Positions 32,952 to 42,038 are shown, counted from the first letter of the stretch. The stretch is 64,000 nucleotides of DNA from Subtercola endophyticus (GCF_021044565.1 NZ_CP087997.1:3968001-4032000), one strand, 5' to 3'. Translations and numbers: made by a program. Notes: a model not told the origin generated them from the sequence alone.

Positions 32952-35026
32952 CGTCACCGCACTCCGCCGATACTCACATCTCAGCGGCGCCCACTGCCGA
33001 AGCCCCGGCACGCTCGCACCGGCGCCGCAGGGGGCTGTGGTTCGCCATCGGTCTGCTCGCTGTCATCGCCATTCCGCTCGCCGCGGCCGGGTTGTTCTCC
33101 GGCGCATTCTCGAGCGTGAGCACGAACATCAATAAGGTTCCGGCGGCGCTCGTGAACAACGACAAGCTGATCACGACGACCGCCGCCGACGGCACGAAGT
33201 CGACCGTCTATGCGGGTCGCGGTCTGGTCACCCAGCTCACCGGCCCCGACCCGAGCGGCTTCGACTGGAACGTCACCAACACGGCCGACGCTGCGGCCGG
33301 GCTCGCCGATGGCAAGTACTACGCGGTGCTCACCATTCCCGAAGACTTCTCGCAGCAGGTGAGCAGTCTCGGCACGCCGACTCCGCAGCAGGCGTCGATC
33401 GACATCGCCACCGACAACTCGCACGGTTACCTCTCGAGCGTCATTGCGACCACGGTCGGCAACTCGATTCAGGCCGGATTCGGCCAGACCGTGACCGCCC
33501 AGGTGCTGACCGGCGTCTATACCGGCCTCGGTACGGTCGGCACGCAGCTCTCGACGGCGGCCGACGGCGCAGGCAAGCTCGCCACGGGAGCGAACTCGCT
33601 CACCGACGGACTCAACCAGCTCTCGACCGGAGCCGCCAGTGCGGCCAGCGGCGCCGCATCGCTGAGCTCGGGCGTGACCGCCTACACGGGCGGTGTCGAT
33701 CAGCTCGCCAGCGGTCTGTCGACCCTCGACGACAACGCCGGGAGCCTGTCGCAGCTGTCGAGCGGGGTGACGCAGTACACCGACGGCGTGAGCCAGCTCT
33801 CTGACGGCGCCGATCAGCTTTCGCCGGGCATCCTCGCCGCCATCTCGTCGAACCCGTACCTCACCGCAGCACAGAAGAGCCAACTCAGCGGCGGCTACTC
33901 GGGCCTGCAGAGCGGCCTCAGCCAAGCTTCCGGCGCCGGCTCGACCCTGTCGAGCTCGACCTCGTCGGGAGTGAGCCAGCTGCAGTCGGGCATCTCGCAG
34001 CTCTCGTCGGGCGCGAACCAGCTCTCGGACAACTCGGCTGCGGTCGATTCGGGCGCCTCCGGGCTCTCGAGCGGCCTGGCGCAGCTCGCGACGGGCACGC
34101 AGCAGTCGGCGGCCGGGTCGGCGCAGCTCGCCACCGGCATCACCACGCTGCAGACCGGTCTGCAGACCGGCGCGGATTCGCTCAAGAACAACACCGCGAC
34201 CGACCCGGCTGCGGCCGCGAAGATCGCCGCGAACCCGATCGCCGTGAACGTCACCGCGATCAACCCGGTGAGCGGCATCGGTCAGGTCATCGGCATTCTG
34301 ATCATTCCAGCGGGGCTGTGGATCGGCGCGCTCGCGGTGTTCCTGTTCTTCCGTCCGCTCAAGAGCGCCGTGCTCGCGAGTTCTGCGTCGACCACTCGTC
34401 TGGTGGCACGGGTGTTCGCCCGGGCATCCGGTCTCGGCGCAATACAGGTGCTGCTCGTGATGCTCTACCTGTATGTGTCGATGGGTGGGGGCTGGTCGAC
34501 GCTGCCGGCCGCGTTCGGCTTCTCTCTGCTGGTGTCGCTGGCCTTCATGGCGTTCAACCAGTTCTTGACGACGGCCTTCGGGCGGGTCGGCATCATCGTG
34601 TCGCTCATTCTGTTCGCGGTGCAGATCGCGACCACGGCCGGGCTCTACCCCGTGCAGATTCTGGCCGGGCCGTTCCAGGTGGTGAGCGCGTTGTCGCCGA
34701 TGAGTTATGCCGTCTCCGGGCTGCAGGGCATTCTCACGGGGGGCGATTCGGGGCCGGTGTGGACGAGCGTCGTGGTCATGGCCCTTATTCTGCTGGTGAG
34801 CCTGCTGCTGTGCGGCTTCGCTCTGGCGCGGCGGCGCAGTCCGATTCGCACGGGGTGGCTGCTGGTGGGGGCGGATGCTCGGCCGACGACTCCGCGTACA
34901 CCCTCTTCCGACGATCCGTCGTCGGGCGAGGGGGTCGAGGCCGAGCATCCGGGGCACGCGCATGCTCATGCGCCCGGCGCTTCCGGCGCGTCTGCGCCTT
35001 CAGCGAAGCCGGGCCTCGCCACCTGA
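32948..35026 (+). CDS. YhgE/Pip-family membrane protein
   Basis: The predicted protein has 692 residues. One N-terminal TM (LWFAIGLLAVIAIPLAAAGLF) precedes an extracellular YhgE N-terminal domain (PAALVNNDKLITTTAADG, YYAVLTIPEDFSQQVSSLG). A long stretch of degenerate repeats around SLSSGVTAYTGGVDQLASG and QLSSGANQLSD follows (~215-400), probably a helical stalk. The C-terminal half holds about five to six TMs (GQVIGILIIPAGLWIGALAV, GAIQVLLVMLYLYVSMGGG, LSPMSYAVSGLQGILTGG) of the ABC-2-like YhgE/Pip C-terminal domain. The tail is His/Ala/Gly rich. This family includes phage infection protein and type VII secretion EsaA relatives; MMPL partnership suggests envelope lipid or polymer export. Confidence 0.88.
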   Translation: MTSPHSADTHISAAPTAEAPARSHRRRRGLWFAIGLLAVIAIPLAAAGLFSGAFSSVSTNINKVPAALVNNDKLITTTAADGTKSTVYAGRGLVTQLTGPDPSGFDWNVTNTADAAAGLADGKYYAVLTIPEDFSQQVSSLGTPTPQQASIDIATDNSHGYLSSVIATTVGNSIQAGFGQTVTAQVLTGVYTGLGTVGTQLSTAADGAGKLATGANSLTDGLNQLSTGAASAASGAASLSSGVTAYTGGVDQLASGLSTLDDNAGSLSQLSSGVTQYTDGVSQLSDGADQLSPGILAAISSNPYLTAAQKSQLSGGYSGLQSGLSQASGAGSTLSSSTSSGVSQLQSGISQLSSGANQLSDNSAAVDSGASGLSSGLAQLATGTQQSAAGSAQLATGITTLQTGLQTGADSLKNNTATDPAAAAKIAANPIAVNVTAINPVSGIGQVIGILIIPAGLWIGALAVFLFFRPLKSAVLASSASTTRLVARVFARASGLGAIQVLLVMLYLYVSMGGGWSTLPAAFGFSLLVSLAFMAFNQFLTTAFGRVGIIVSLILFAVQIATTAGLYPVQILAGPFQVVSALSPMSYAVSGLQGILTGGDSGPVWTSVVVMALILLVSLLLCGFALARRRSPIRTGWLLVGADARPTTPRTPSSDDPSSGEGVEAEHPGHAHAHAPGASGASAPSAKPGLAT

Positions 35027-35310
35027 CCCTCGCTATTCGGTGGCGGGTCGTGTAATGTTGACTGGTCGGCTCTTGACACCGCGATGTGCGGATGGGTTTG
35101 TAAGTCAGGTGGGCCGGTTTCTCGCACGTACGTGATGGGCGCGCTGCAATATGGATGCGGTGTGCAAGGTCCTGAAGTTTCAGGGCGTGCTGCGGGGAGA
35201 TCACACGTATGTGAAACGGCCCCGGCCAAAGACTGCCCGGGTTCAGCAAATGTCAATCGCAAAGGTATTGACCGCTTTGCCATGCAAATTGAAAAAACCC
35301 GGAAAGAACT
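35027..35310 (+). promoter_or_regulatory. Long 5' leader of the DEAD-box helicase gene
   Basis: The 284-base gap before the helicase ATG holds TTGACA at 35073-35078 as a possible -35 (a convincing -10 is not seen), a 6-bp hairpin at 35171-35184 (CCTGAA-GT-TTCAGG), and an A-rich, poorly structured stretch right before the start (GCAAATTGAAAAAACCC). Long leaders of this type often control cold-induced helicase and csp mRNAs. A 66-codon frame inside it is not supported as a gene. Confidence 0.4.
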
Positions 35311-37746
35311 ATGTCCGAATACTCGAAGAAGCCCGCCAACGGCGGCAATAAGTTCACGGGAGCCAAAGGCTCCTCTTCTGCAGCGGCCGGCTCGCGCAGC
35401 GCAGGTCACCGCGGCTACAAGCCCGCCGAGGCCGGTGCACCCAAGAAGGCTCGCTGGAACGCCGACGAGCGTGCCGAGCGCGGCTCTGCGCCCACGAACC
35501 GCGGCCAGCGCCCCAACTGGGAGCCGCGCGCGGCGACCCCGACGCGGGAGAGCAACTACAGCAACCGCGGCGAGCGCCCCGCTTACGGCGACCGCAACGA
35601 CCGTGGCGCCTCGACGGGTCGTCCGTCGTACGGCGATCGTGGCGCATCCACTGGGCGCCCCTCGTATGGTGACCGCAATGACCGTGGTGCGTCGACCGGC
35701 CGCCCTTCGTACGGTGACCGCAACGCGTCGAGCGATCGCGGTGGGCGCGGCGAGCGCCCCTCGTATGGTGACCGTAACGACCGTGGTGCGTCGACTGGTC
35801 GTCCCTCGTACGGTGACCGCAACGACCGTGGCGCCTCGACGGGCCGTCCCTCGTACGGTGACCGCAACGCGTCGAGCGAGCGCGGTGGCCGCGGCGAGCG
35901 TCCTTCGTATGGTGACCGTAACGACCGTGGTGCGTCGACGGGCCGTCCCTCGTACGGCGACCGCAACGCGTCGAGCGAGCGTCCGTCGTACGGCGATCGC
36001 CCCGCTCGCACGGAGCGTCCGAGCTACGGCGACCGCGGTGCATCCACGGGCCGCCCGGCTTACGGTGACCGCAACGCGTCGAGCGAGCGCCCCTCCTACG
36101 GCGATCGCCCTGCTCGCACGGAGCGTCCGAGCTACGGCGACCGCGGTGCATCCACGGGCCGCCCGGCCTACGGTGACCGCACCGAGCGTCCGTCGTACGG
36201 TGACCGCCCGGCCCGCACCGAGCGTCCGTCGTACTCCGACCGGCCTGAGCGCACGGAGCGTCCCTCCTACGGTGACCGCCCGGCTCGCGCCGAGCGTACC
36301 GAGCGCCCCTCGTACGGCGACCGCGGAGCATCCGCCGGCCGCAGCGAGCGCCCCAGCTACAGCGACCGCCCCGCGCGTTCGTTCGACGACCGTCGCGACT
36401 CGAACACCGACCGTGCCGCTCGTGGCAGCGACTTCTACCCGAAGCGCGACAGCAACGGCTACGCAGCGGCTGGAGCCGTGGCATCCGGTGCCGCCGCCGG
36501 CCGGTTCGGTGCACAAGACGACGTCGTGCTCGAGCGTCTCGAAGCCGAAGTGACCACCGCGTCTGACGTGGTCGACAAGACCTTCGGCGACCTGGGCCTC
36601 GGCGACAACATCACCCGCCAGCTGGCCGGAATGGGTGCGCCTACGCCGTTCCCGATTCAGGCAGCGACCATTCCCGACGTTCTCGCCGGTAAAGATGTTC
36701 TCGGCCGCGGCAAGACCGGATCGGGCAAGACCATCGCCTTCGGCGCCCCGCTCGTCGAGCGCCTCATGGAGAACGACGGAGCCAAGGGCCGCAAGCCCGG
36801 TCGCCTGCCGCGCGCGCTCATTCTGGCCCCGACCCGTGAGCTCGCGATGCAGATCGACCGCACCGTGCAACCCATCGCCCGTTCGGTCGGCCTGTTCACC
36901 ACGCCGATCTTCGGCGGGGTTCCGCAGTACAAGCAGGTCTCGGCGCTGCAGCGCGGTACCGACATCATCATCGCCACCCCCGGCCGCCTCGAAGACCTCG
37001 TGGAGCAGGGTCGTCTCGACCTCTCGCAGGTCAAGATCGTCGTTCTCGACGAGGCCGACCACATGTGCGACCTCGGCTTCTTGGAGCCGGTGCAGCGCAT
37101 CCTTCGTCTGACCGCCCCTAAGAGCCAGAAACTGCTCTTCTCGGCCACCCTCGACAAGGGTGTCGCCCAGCTCGTCAACGAGTTTCTCGTCGAGCCGGCC
37201 GTGCACGAAGTCGCCGGCGAAGACCAGGCGTCGTCGACCATCGACCACCGCGTGCTGCTCATCGAGCAGCGCGACAAGCGCGCCATCATCGAGCAGCTCG
37301 CCTCGGGCGAGGGCAAGACGCTGATCTTCGCCCGCACCCGTGCGTTCGCCGAAGAGCTCGCCGAGAACCTCGACAACGCCGGAATCCCGGCCACGTCGCT
37401 GCACGGTGACCTCAACCAGTCGCGCCGCACGCGCAACCTGCAGCTGCTCACCAGCGGCCGGGTCAACGTGCTCGTGGCGACGGATGTTGCAGCCCGCGGC
37501 ATCCACGTGGACGACATCAACCTGGTCATCCAGGCCGATGCGCCCGACGAGTACAAGACCTACCTGCACCGCTCGGGCCGTACGGGTCGCGCCGGCAAGC
37601 AGGGCACGGTCGTCACGCTGATCTCCAAGTCGCGTCGCCGTCGCATGGACGAGCTGCTCGAGCGCGCCGACATCGAGGCCGTCATGGAGCCCGCCGCCCC
37701 CGGCGACCGGCTCATCGATTCGCTGCAGAGCGTGGGCGCTGTATAA
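35311..37746 (+). CDS. DEAD-box RNA helicase with N-terminal RPSYGDR repeat region
   Basis: The predicted protein has 811 residues. Residues ~88-360 contain 20 copies of RP(S/A)Y(G/S)DR separated by short spacers (NDRGAST, NASSERGGRGE, PARTE), an Arg-rich, Tyr-rich, disordered region like an RGG/RNA-binding low-complexity tail. The helicase core follows: Q-motif region PTPFPIQAATIPDVL, motif I GRGKTGSGKT, PTRELAMQI, ATPGRLEDL, motif II VLDEADHMCDLGF, FSATL, ARTRAFAEELAENL, VLVATDVAARGIHV, HRSGRTGRAG. It lacks a C-terminal RNA-binding domain, so the N-terminal tail is probably the RNA-binding or condensate-forming part. Role: RNA unwinding, perhaps ribosome assembly or cold adaptation. Start: ATG 35311 with GGAAAG upstream. 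Confidence 0.93.
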   Translation: MSEYSKKPANGGNKFTGAKGSSSAAAGSRSAGHRGYKPAEAGAPKKARWNADERAERGSAPTNRGQRPNWEPRAATPTRESNYSNRGERPAYGDRNDRGASTGRPSYGDRGASTGRPSYGDRNDRGASTGRPSYGDRNASSDRGGRGERPSYGDRNDRGASTGRPSYGDRNDRGASTGRPSYGDRNASSERGGRGERPSYGDRNDRGASTGRPSYGDRNASSERPSYGDRPARTERPSYGDRGASTGRPAYGDRNASSERPSYGDRPARTERPSYGDRGASTGRPAYGDRTERPSYGDRPARTERPSYSDRPERTERPSYGDRPARAERTERPSYGDRGASAGRSERPSYSDRPARSFDDRRDSNTDRAARGSDFYPKRDSNGYAAAGAVASGAAAGRFGAQDDVVLERLEAEVTTASDVVDKTFGDLGLGDNITRQLAGMGAPTPFPIQAATIPDVLAGKDVLGRGKTGSGKTIAFGAPLVERLMENDGAKGRKPGRLPRALILAPTRELAMQIDRTVQPIARSVGLFTTPIFGGVPQYKQVSALQRGTDIIIATPGRLEDLVEQGRLDLSQVKIVVLDEADHMCDLGFLEPVQRILRLTAPKSQKLLFSATLDKGVAQLVNEFLVEPAVHEVAGEDQASSTIDHRVLLIEQRDKRAIIEQLASGEGKTLIFARTRAFAEELAENLDNAGIPATSLHGDLNQSRRTRNLQLLTSGRVNVLVATDVAARGIHVDDINLVIQADAPDEYKTYLHRSGRTGRAGKQGTVVTLISKSRRRRMDELLERADIEAVMEPAAPGDRLIDSLQSVGAV
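35575..36390 (+). repeat. In-gene repeat encoding 20 RPSYGDR units
   Basis: The DNA repeats units of 21-45 bp around CGNCCNTCGTACGGNGACCG. Larger blocks (for example PARTERPSYGDRGASTGRPAYGDR) occur twice nearly unchanged at 36000-36070 and 36108-36180, pointing to recent expansion by slippage or unequal exchange. Confidence 0.85.
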
Positions 37747-37750
37747 ATTT

Positions 37751-37937
37751 GTGCGCCGCCGCTTCTGCGGCGCACAGTGCGAGTGGTTGCTCGAAGCTCT
37801 GTTTCGGCCGCTACCGACGCTGAACGCGACGAGCGTGGTCGCCGCGTTCAGCTGACCTCGTGGGTCGGGTCGGCTTCGCTTCGCGTAAAAGGGCTTCGGA
37901 TGCTCTCGCCTTCGGGCGAGCATCCGGAGCCCTTTTT
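37751..37937 (+). terminator. Terminators after the helicase gene
   Basis: Two stem-loops. The first, right after the stop, pairs 37751-37759 (GTGCGCCGC) with 37767-37775. The second pairs 37891-37910 with 37915-37932 (GGATGCT..CTCGCC / GGCGAG..CATCC, two bulged bases) around TTCG and is followed by TTTTT at 37933-37937, a classic intrinsic terminator. Between them CTGAACGCG / CGCGTTCAG can form a third stem near 37820-37855. The remaining gene-free part (37938-38074, of 328 bases in total) shows only GC-rich inverted fragments. Confidence 0.7.
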
Positions 37938-38074
37938 CGTACTTACGTGCGGCGGCGCACACTTCGGAGCAACTGCGGCTACTCGAGCGGGCGCGCATGT
38001 TCCCACCTGCGCGCCCCTTCGAGCTGGTGCGCACGTGCTGCAGTGGCGCGGACCCGCCGGCCGCGAGGGCGAAA

Positions 38075-38803
38075 TCAGCTGATGGAAGCTTTGTCTTTGC
38101 CACGGGCGCGGCTGCGGCGAACCCATTGACGCTCGAAGAAGCCCGAGAAGAAGAGGATGAGCAGCGCCCACAGCCCGACGCCCGGAACGCTGACGGCGAC
38201 GATGAGCGCCGCGGTCATGGCGACGGCGGGTATCAGAGCGGGCGAGAGCAGCAGACTGCCGCGCACCGATTCGAGCTGCAGTTCGGGCGTTCTGACGATG
38301 ATCAACTGCTGCACAAGGCCGGCATACGTCGTCACGACCATCGTGCCGATGTAGAGCGCCGCTGTCACCGTGTTCGAACCCGAACTCTGCCCCAGCAGCT
38401 CGGTCGGGAACGGTAGAAAGGCGATGGTCAGCAGCCAGACGAAGTTCACCCAGACCATCGGAATGGTGTACCCGTCGATCGATCGGTACAGCCGGTGGTG
38501 GATCAGCCAGAAGTCCGCGATCACGGCAAAGCTGAGCACGAACAGAAAGAGCTGTTCGGAGTGGTCGGCGAGAAACTCAGCCGGTGAGGCGCTGCCGATG
38601 TTTCCGGCGTCGTCGACGAGCGGCAGGATGAGAAGCGTGACCGCGATAGCGATGACGGCGTCGCTGAGGTTGACCAGCCGGTCGTATCCGCGCTTGTAGA
38701 CCATGCTGCCATTATCGCGCCTCGCGCTGTGCTCTTCACGCGATGCGGCCGCCGCGGCCCGCGCGGCCTCCGCCGTCTCCGCGGCGTCGCCACTCGCGCT
38801 CAT
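38075..38803 (-). CDS. TMEM175-family potassium channel (DUF1211)
   Basis: The predicted protein has 242 residues from ATG 38803. That ATG overlaps the stop of the EamA gene (TGATG), implying translational coupling; ATG 38704 (MVYKRGYDRLVNLSDAV) is the alternative and begins at the conserved core. The first helix has the family pattern RLVNLSDAVIAIAVTLLIL (usual F-S-D replaced by L-S-D), followed by FVLSFAVIADFWLIHHRLYR and four more helices; the tail is basic (ERQWVRRSRARGKDK). Bacterial TMEM175 proteins form K+ leak channels. A second K+-related gene, the KimA-like permease, is 22 kb away. Confidence 0.85.
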   Translation of the reverse strand: MSASGDAAETAEAARAAAAASREEHSARRDNGSMVYKRGYDRLVNLSDAVIAIAVTLLILPLVDDAGNIGSASPAEFLADHSEQLFLFVLSFAVIADFWLIHHRLYRSIDGYTIPMVWVNFVWLLTIAFLPFPTELLGQSSGSNTVTAALYIGTMVVTTYAGLVQQLIIVRTPELQLESVRGSLLLSPALIPAVAMTAALIVAVSVPGVGLWALLILFFSGFFERQWVRRSRARGKDKASIS

Positions 38804-39711
38804 CACCCGAGGGCGAGCATGCCTGCCGCGACGAGCGCCAGCACGAGGCCGACGGCCTGCACGGCGGCGATGCGCTCCCGCAGCACGATGGCGGCGAGCA
38901 CGATGGTTCCGGCCGGATACATGGCGGTCAGAACCGACATCACGGCGAGGTCGCCGAGGTGGATGCCCGTCAGCAGCAACACGTTGGCGGTAGCGTCGAA
39001 CACCCCGCAGCCGATGGCGAGCAGTAGTGCGGCCCGGGTGATGCGTGCAGGCCCGGGGCGGGCATCCGGTACCGCCGGGCGCCCGCGCGACGCCCGGCGA
39101 CCGCGTGCCGCCAGGCGCCCGCGCAACGCCAGCACCCCCACCGCGCTGAAGAGCAGCGCGGCGTTCACTCCGCGGTTGAAGAGCAGCGGAACGATGCCCG
39201 AGTCTTTCGGCGTCTGGTCGATGAACACGAGAAACAGGCCGAGCAGCGCGCCCGACGCCGTCGCCATGAGCAGCGCCTTCGCCGAGGGGCGAACCGCACT
39301 CTTCTCGGGAACGAACCCCACGAGCACCACCGCCACCAGCGCCACAGCGAGGCCAACGTAGCCGAGAACCCCGAAGCGTGATCCCGTCAACAGGCCGAAA
39401 GCGAGCGGCACGATCGCCGTCATGATGGCCGTCAACGGCGACAGGATGCTCATCGGTCCGATGGCCAGGCAGGCGTACAGCAGCGAAAGTGCGACCGCCC
39501 CCGAGACCCCCGAAGCCGCGCCCCAGAGCACGGCCGGCCACGACCACGACCCGCCGAGCACTGGATAGACCGCGAGCAGAATCAGCAGCCCGGTCGCCGC
39601 GCTGAGGGCAGTGACGAGCACCGGACTCACCCGCTTGGCGGCCAGCCCACCGAGAAAGTCGGAGCCACCGTAGACGAAGGCGCCGACGATTCCCAGCACG
39701 ACTGCAACCAT
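38803..39711 (-). CDS. EamA/DMT-family transporter
   Basis: The predicted protein has 302 residues from ATG 39711 (MVAVVLGIVGAFVYGGSDFLGG). Ten transmembrane helices arranged as two five-helix EamA repeats fit the drug/metabolite transporter superfamily. Landmarks: GAFVYGGSDFLGGLAAKRVSP, LLYACLAIGPMSILSPLTA and the mirrored VLLLTGIHLGDLAVMSVLTAMYPAGTIVLAAIVLRERI. A basic loop (RGRLAARGRRASRGRP) separates the halves. Substrate unknown; members export amino acids or other metabolites. TAAGCT lies seven bases before the ATG, suggesting a leaderless transcript shared with the coupled TMEM175 gene. Confidence 0.88.
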   Translation of the reverse strand: MVAVVLGIVGAFVYGGSDFLGGLAAKRVSPVLVTALSAATGLLILLAVYPVLGGSWSWPAVLWGAASGVSGAVALSLLYACLAIGPMSILSPLTAIMTAIVPLAFGLLTGSRFGVLGYVGLAVALVAVVLVGFVPEKSAVRPSAKALLMATASGALLGLFLVFIDQTPKDSGIVPLLFNRGVNAALLFSAVGVLALRGRLAARGRRASRGRPAVPDARPGPARITRAALLLAIGCGVFDATANVLLLTGIHLGDLAVMSVLTAMYPAGTIVLAAIVLRERIAAVQAVGLVLALVAAGMLALG

Positions 39712-39718
39712 TGAACCG

Positions 39719-39724
39719 AGCTTA
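39719..39724 (-). promoter_or_regulatory. -10 box of a leaderless eamA promoter
   Basis: TAAGCT on the minus strand is separated by seven bases (CGGTTCA) from ATG 39711, with no Shine-Dalgarno sequence. Confidence 0.5.
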
Positions 39725-39852
39725 GAGGGCGCACCGTGAGCTCGCCGACCTGGCCGCTGCGTGAAGAACGCGTCACAGATCGCCGTGATGTCTGTGGAGG
39801 GAAAGTTCTCCACAGCCTCGGCCCTCCCGGCGTTTCTGTCGGTGGGCGAACC

Positions 39853-39858
39853 TAAACT
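39853..39858 (+). promoter_or_regulatory. -10 box of a leaderless recQ promoter
   Basis: TAAACT is followed by GAGGGA and ATG 39865, a six-base gap. The GAGGGA could also act as a ribosome site, but too close to the ATG to be typical. Confidence 0.5.
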
Positions 39859-39864
39859 GAGGGA

Positions 39865-41814
39865 ATGACTTTGAACCTGCAGGCCGGCGTGCCAGCGGCC
39901 GCATCGCCCGTCGAGGCCGCCGAGGCCCTGCGCGGCGCCGCGGCCGGCGTCTCCGACCCGGGTGACGCCGCCCTGGGCGCAGAGGCGCGCGCGGTACTCA
40001 AGCGTGTGTTCGGGTACGACGACTTCCGCGGCGATCAGGCGGCGGTCATCGAACAGGTCTCGGCCGGCGGTGACGCGGTCGTGCTCATGCCGACCGGCGG
40101 CGGCAAATCGCTGTGTTACCAGATTCCTTCGCTGCTGCGCGAGGGCACCGGCGTCGTCGTCTCACCGCTCATCGCGCTCATGCAAGACCAAGTGGATGCC
40201 CTGCTGGCCGTCGGCGTACGAGCGGCCTTCCTCAACTCCACCCAAGACTCCTTCGAACGAACCCGGGTCGAGAACGCCTATCTCGCCGGCGAGCTCGATC
40301 TGCTCTACGTCGCACCGGAACGCCTCGCCTCCGAGTCGACCAAACGCTTTCTCGAGAACGGCACCATCGCGCTCTTCGCCATCGATGAGGCGCACTGCGT
40401 CTCTCAGTGGGGGCACGACTTCAGGCCCGATTACCTCGGGCTGTCAGAGCTGGCCGATCGCTGGCCAGAGGTTCCGCGCATCGCGCTCACCGCCACGGCG
40501 ACCGATGCGACGCATAAAGAGATCACGGAGCGGCTGAAGCTCGGCCGCGCGCAACACTTCGTGGCGAGCTTCGACCGCCCGAACATCCAGTACCGCATTG
40601 AGAACAAGGGTGAGGTCAGGCGGCAGCTGCTGTCGTTGATCCGCAGCGAGCACGACGGCGACGCGGGCATCGTCTACGCACTTTCGCGCAAGACGGTCGA
40701 GCAGACCGCGCAGTTTCTTGCGGCGAACGGCGTGAACGCGCTGCCCTATCACGCCGGACTCGACGCCGGCCTGCGCGCCCGAACGCAGTCACGGTTCCTG
40801 CGCGAAGACGGCGTGGTCATCGTCGCCACCATCGCGTTCGGTATGGGCATCGACAAGCCCGATGTGCGGTTCGTCGCGCACATCGACCTGCCGAAATCGG
40901 TCGAGGGCTACTACCAAGAGACCGGTCGCGCCGGTCGTGACGGCATGCCGTCGACGGCCTGGCTCGCCTATGGCCTGCAAGACGTGGTGCAGCAGCGGCG
41001 CATGATCGAGCAATCGCCCGGTGATCTGTCACACCGCCGAAAGCTGTCTTCGCACCTCGACGCGATGCTCGCGCTGTGCGAAACCGTCGACTGCCGACGG
41101 GTGAACCTGCTCGGCTACTTCGGTCAGCAGAGTGTGCCCTGCGGCAACTGCGACACCTGCCTGCAGCCGCCGCAGTCGTGGGACGGCACGGTCGCCGCCC
41201 AGAAGCTGCTCTCGACGGTGGTGCGGCTGCAGCGCGAGCGAAACCAGAAGTTCGGCGCGGGCCATCTCATCGACATCTTGCGCGCGAACAAGACGCCGCG
41301 CGTCGATCAGTACGGGCACGACGAGCTCACGGTCTGGGGCGTCGGCTCCGATCTCAGTGAACAGCAGTGGCGCGGGGTCGTGCGGCAGTTGCTCGCGAAG
41401 GGGCTGTTGGCTGTGAACGACGACGGGTTCGGCACGTTGGTGCTGTCTCCGACGAGTGCCGATGTGCTCAGCGGCGCGCTGACGGTGTCGATGCGCACCG
41501 AGTCCGAACGGGCATCCGGTGCCGGCGGGGCGGGCGGCGGGGGCGGTTCGCGGGCGGCGCGGGCGAAGGCCGCCGTTGCAGACCTGCCCGACGACGCGAT
41601 TCCGCTGTTCGAAGCGTTGCGAGTCTGGCGCGGAGCCACCGCGAAAGTGATGGGCGTGCCCGCCTACGTCATCTTTCACGACGCGACGCTGCGCGAGATC
41701 GCGTCGCGACGCCCGGCTTCGCTGGCCGACCTCGAGGGCCTGAGCGGAATGGGTCAGAAGAAGCTCGACACCTACGGCGAAGAGGTTCTGGCGGTCGTTG
41801 CAGCGACGCCGTAG
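39865..41814 (+). CDS. recQ: ATP-dependent DNA helicase RecQ
   Basis: The predicted protein has 649 residues. It unwinds DNA 3'-5' in recombinational repair. Motifs: [18 protein letters not shown] (motif 0), [19 protein letters not shown] (Walker A, ~72-90), [36 protein letters not shown] (DEAH plus the RecQ aromatic loop), [49 protein letters not shown]. The RQC zinc site is visible as the Cys set in LCETVDCRR and [15 protein letters not shown]. After a Gly-rich linker an HRDC-like domain ends the protein ([43 protein letters not shown]). All core residues appear intact. It is divergent from the eamA-TMEM175 pair. Confidence 0.96.
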   Translation: MTLNLQAGVPAAASPVEAAEALRGAAAGVSDPGDAALGAEARAVLKRVFGYDDFRGDQAAVIEQVSAGGDAVVLMPTGGGKSLCYQIPSLLREGTGVVVSPLIALMQDQVDALLAVGVRAAFLNSTQDSFERTRVENAYLAGELDLLYVAPERLASESTKRFLENGTIALFAIDEAHCVSQWGHDFRPDYLGLSELADRWPEVPRIALTATATDATHKEITERLKLGRAQHFVASFDRPNIQYRIENKGEVRRQLLSLIRSEHDGDAGIVYALSRKTVEQTAQFLAANGVNALPYHAGLDAGLRARTQSRFLREDGVVIVATIAFGMGIDKPDVRFVAHIDLPKSVEGYYQETGRAGRDGMPSTAWLAYGLQDVVQQRRMIEQSPGDLSHRRKLSSHLDAMLALCETVDCRRVNLLGYFGQQSVPCGNCDTCLQPPQSWDGTVAAQKLLSTVVRLQRERNQKFGAGHLIDILRANKTPRVDQYGHDELTVWGVGSDLSEQQWRGVVRQLLAKGLLAVNDDGFGTLVLSPTSADVLSGALTVSMRTESERASGAGGAGGGGGSRAARAKAAVADLPDDAIPLFEALRVWRGATAKVMGVPAYVIFHDATLREIASRRPASLADLEGLSGMGQKKLDTYGEEVLAVVAATP

Positions 41815-41892
41815 GCGCGAGGTCGGCGTGCCGTGTTTGTGTGACTTCTGATGTGATATTGCCCGCGGCTTGTAGGTTTCCGCACGTGTCGA

Positions 41893-41910
41893 CGCGCTCG
41901 GTGGAGCGCG
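41893..41910. terminator. Small hairpin after recQ
   Basis: CGCGCTC (41893-41899) and GAGCGCG (41904-41910) form a 7-bp stem with a GGTG loop followed by ATTTGTAG. A weak terminator candidate. Confidence 0.4.
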
Positions 41911-42005
41911 ATTTGTAGCCCCGACACTGACCGTTTTGTGCCCGAAACGGCTGCTCGTACTGTTGCATCGACGAACGATTCTGCCGCCGGCGTCGTCGAA
42001 GCGAC

Positions 42006-42038
42006 AGAGCACATCCAGAGCACATCCAGAGCACATCC
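42006..42038. repeat. Three exact 11-bp tandem copies upstream of the acyl-CoA oxidase gene
   Basis: AGAGCACATCC is repeated three times without change (42006, 42017, 42028), followed by AGAGCGCG. It lies 25 bases before the preferred ATG and would fall in the mRNA leader or in an N-terminal extension if an upstream GTG (41938) were used. Confidence 0.8.

Noticed and set aside
35151..35351. 66-codon frame in the helicase leader
   Set aside because: Overlaps the helicase start by 41 bases in another frame, no ribosome site, and composition of a leader; no family recognised.
34966..38103. 1045-codon open frame on the minus strand across the helicase gene
   Set aside because: It is the antisense of the helicase and its repeat tail; its product is a repetitive VRGTARR-type sequence mirroring RPSYGDR. 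Sense-strand helicase motifs are complete.
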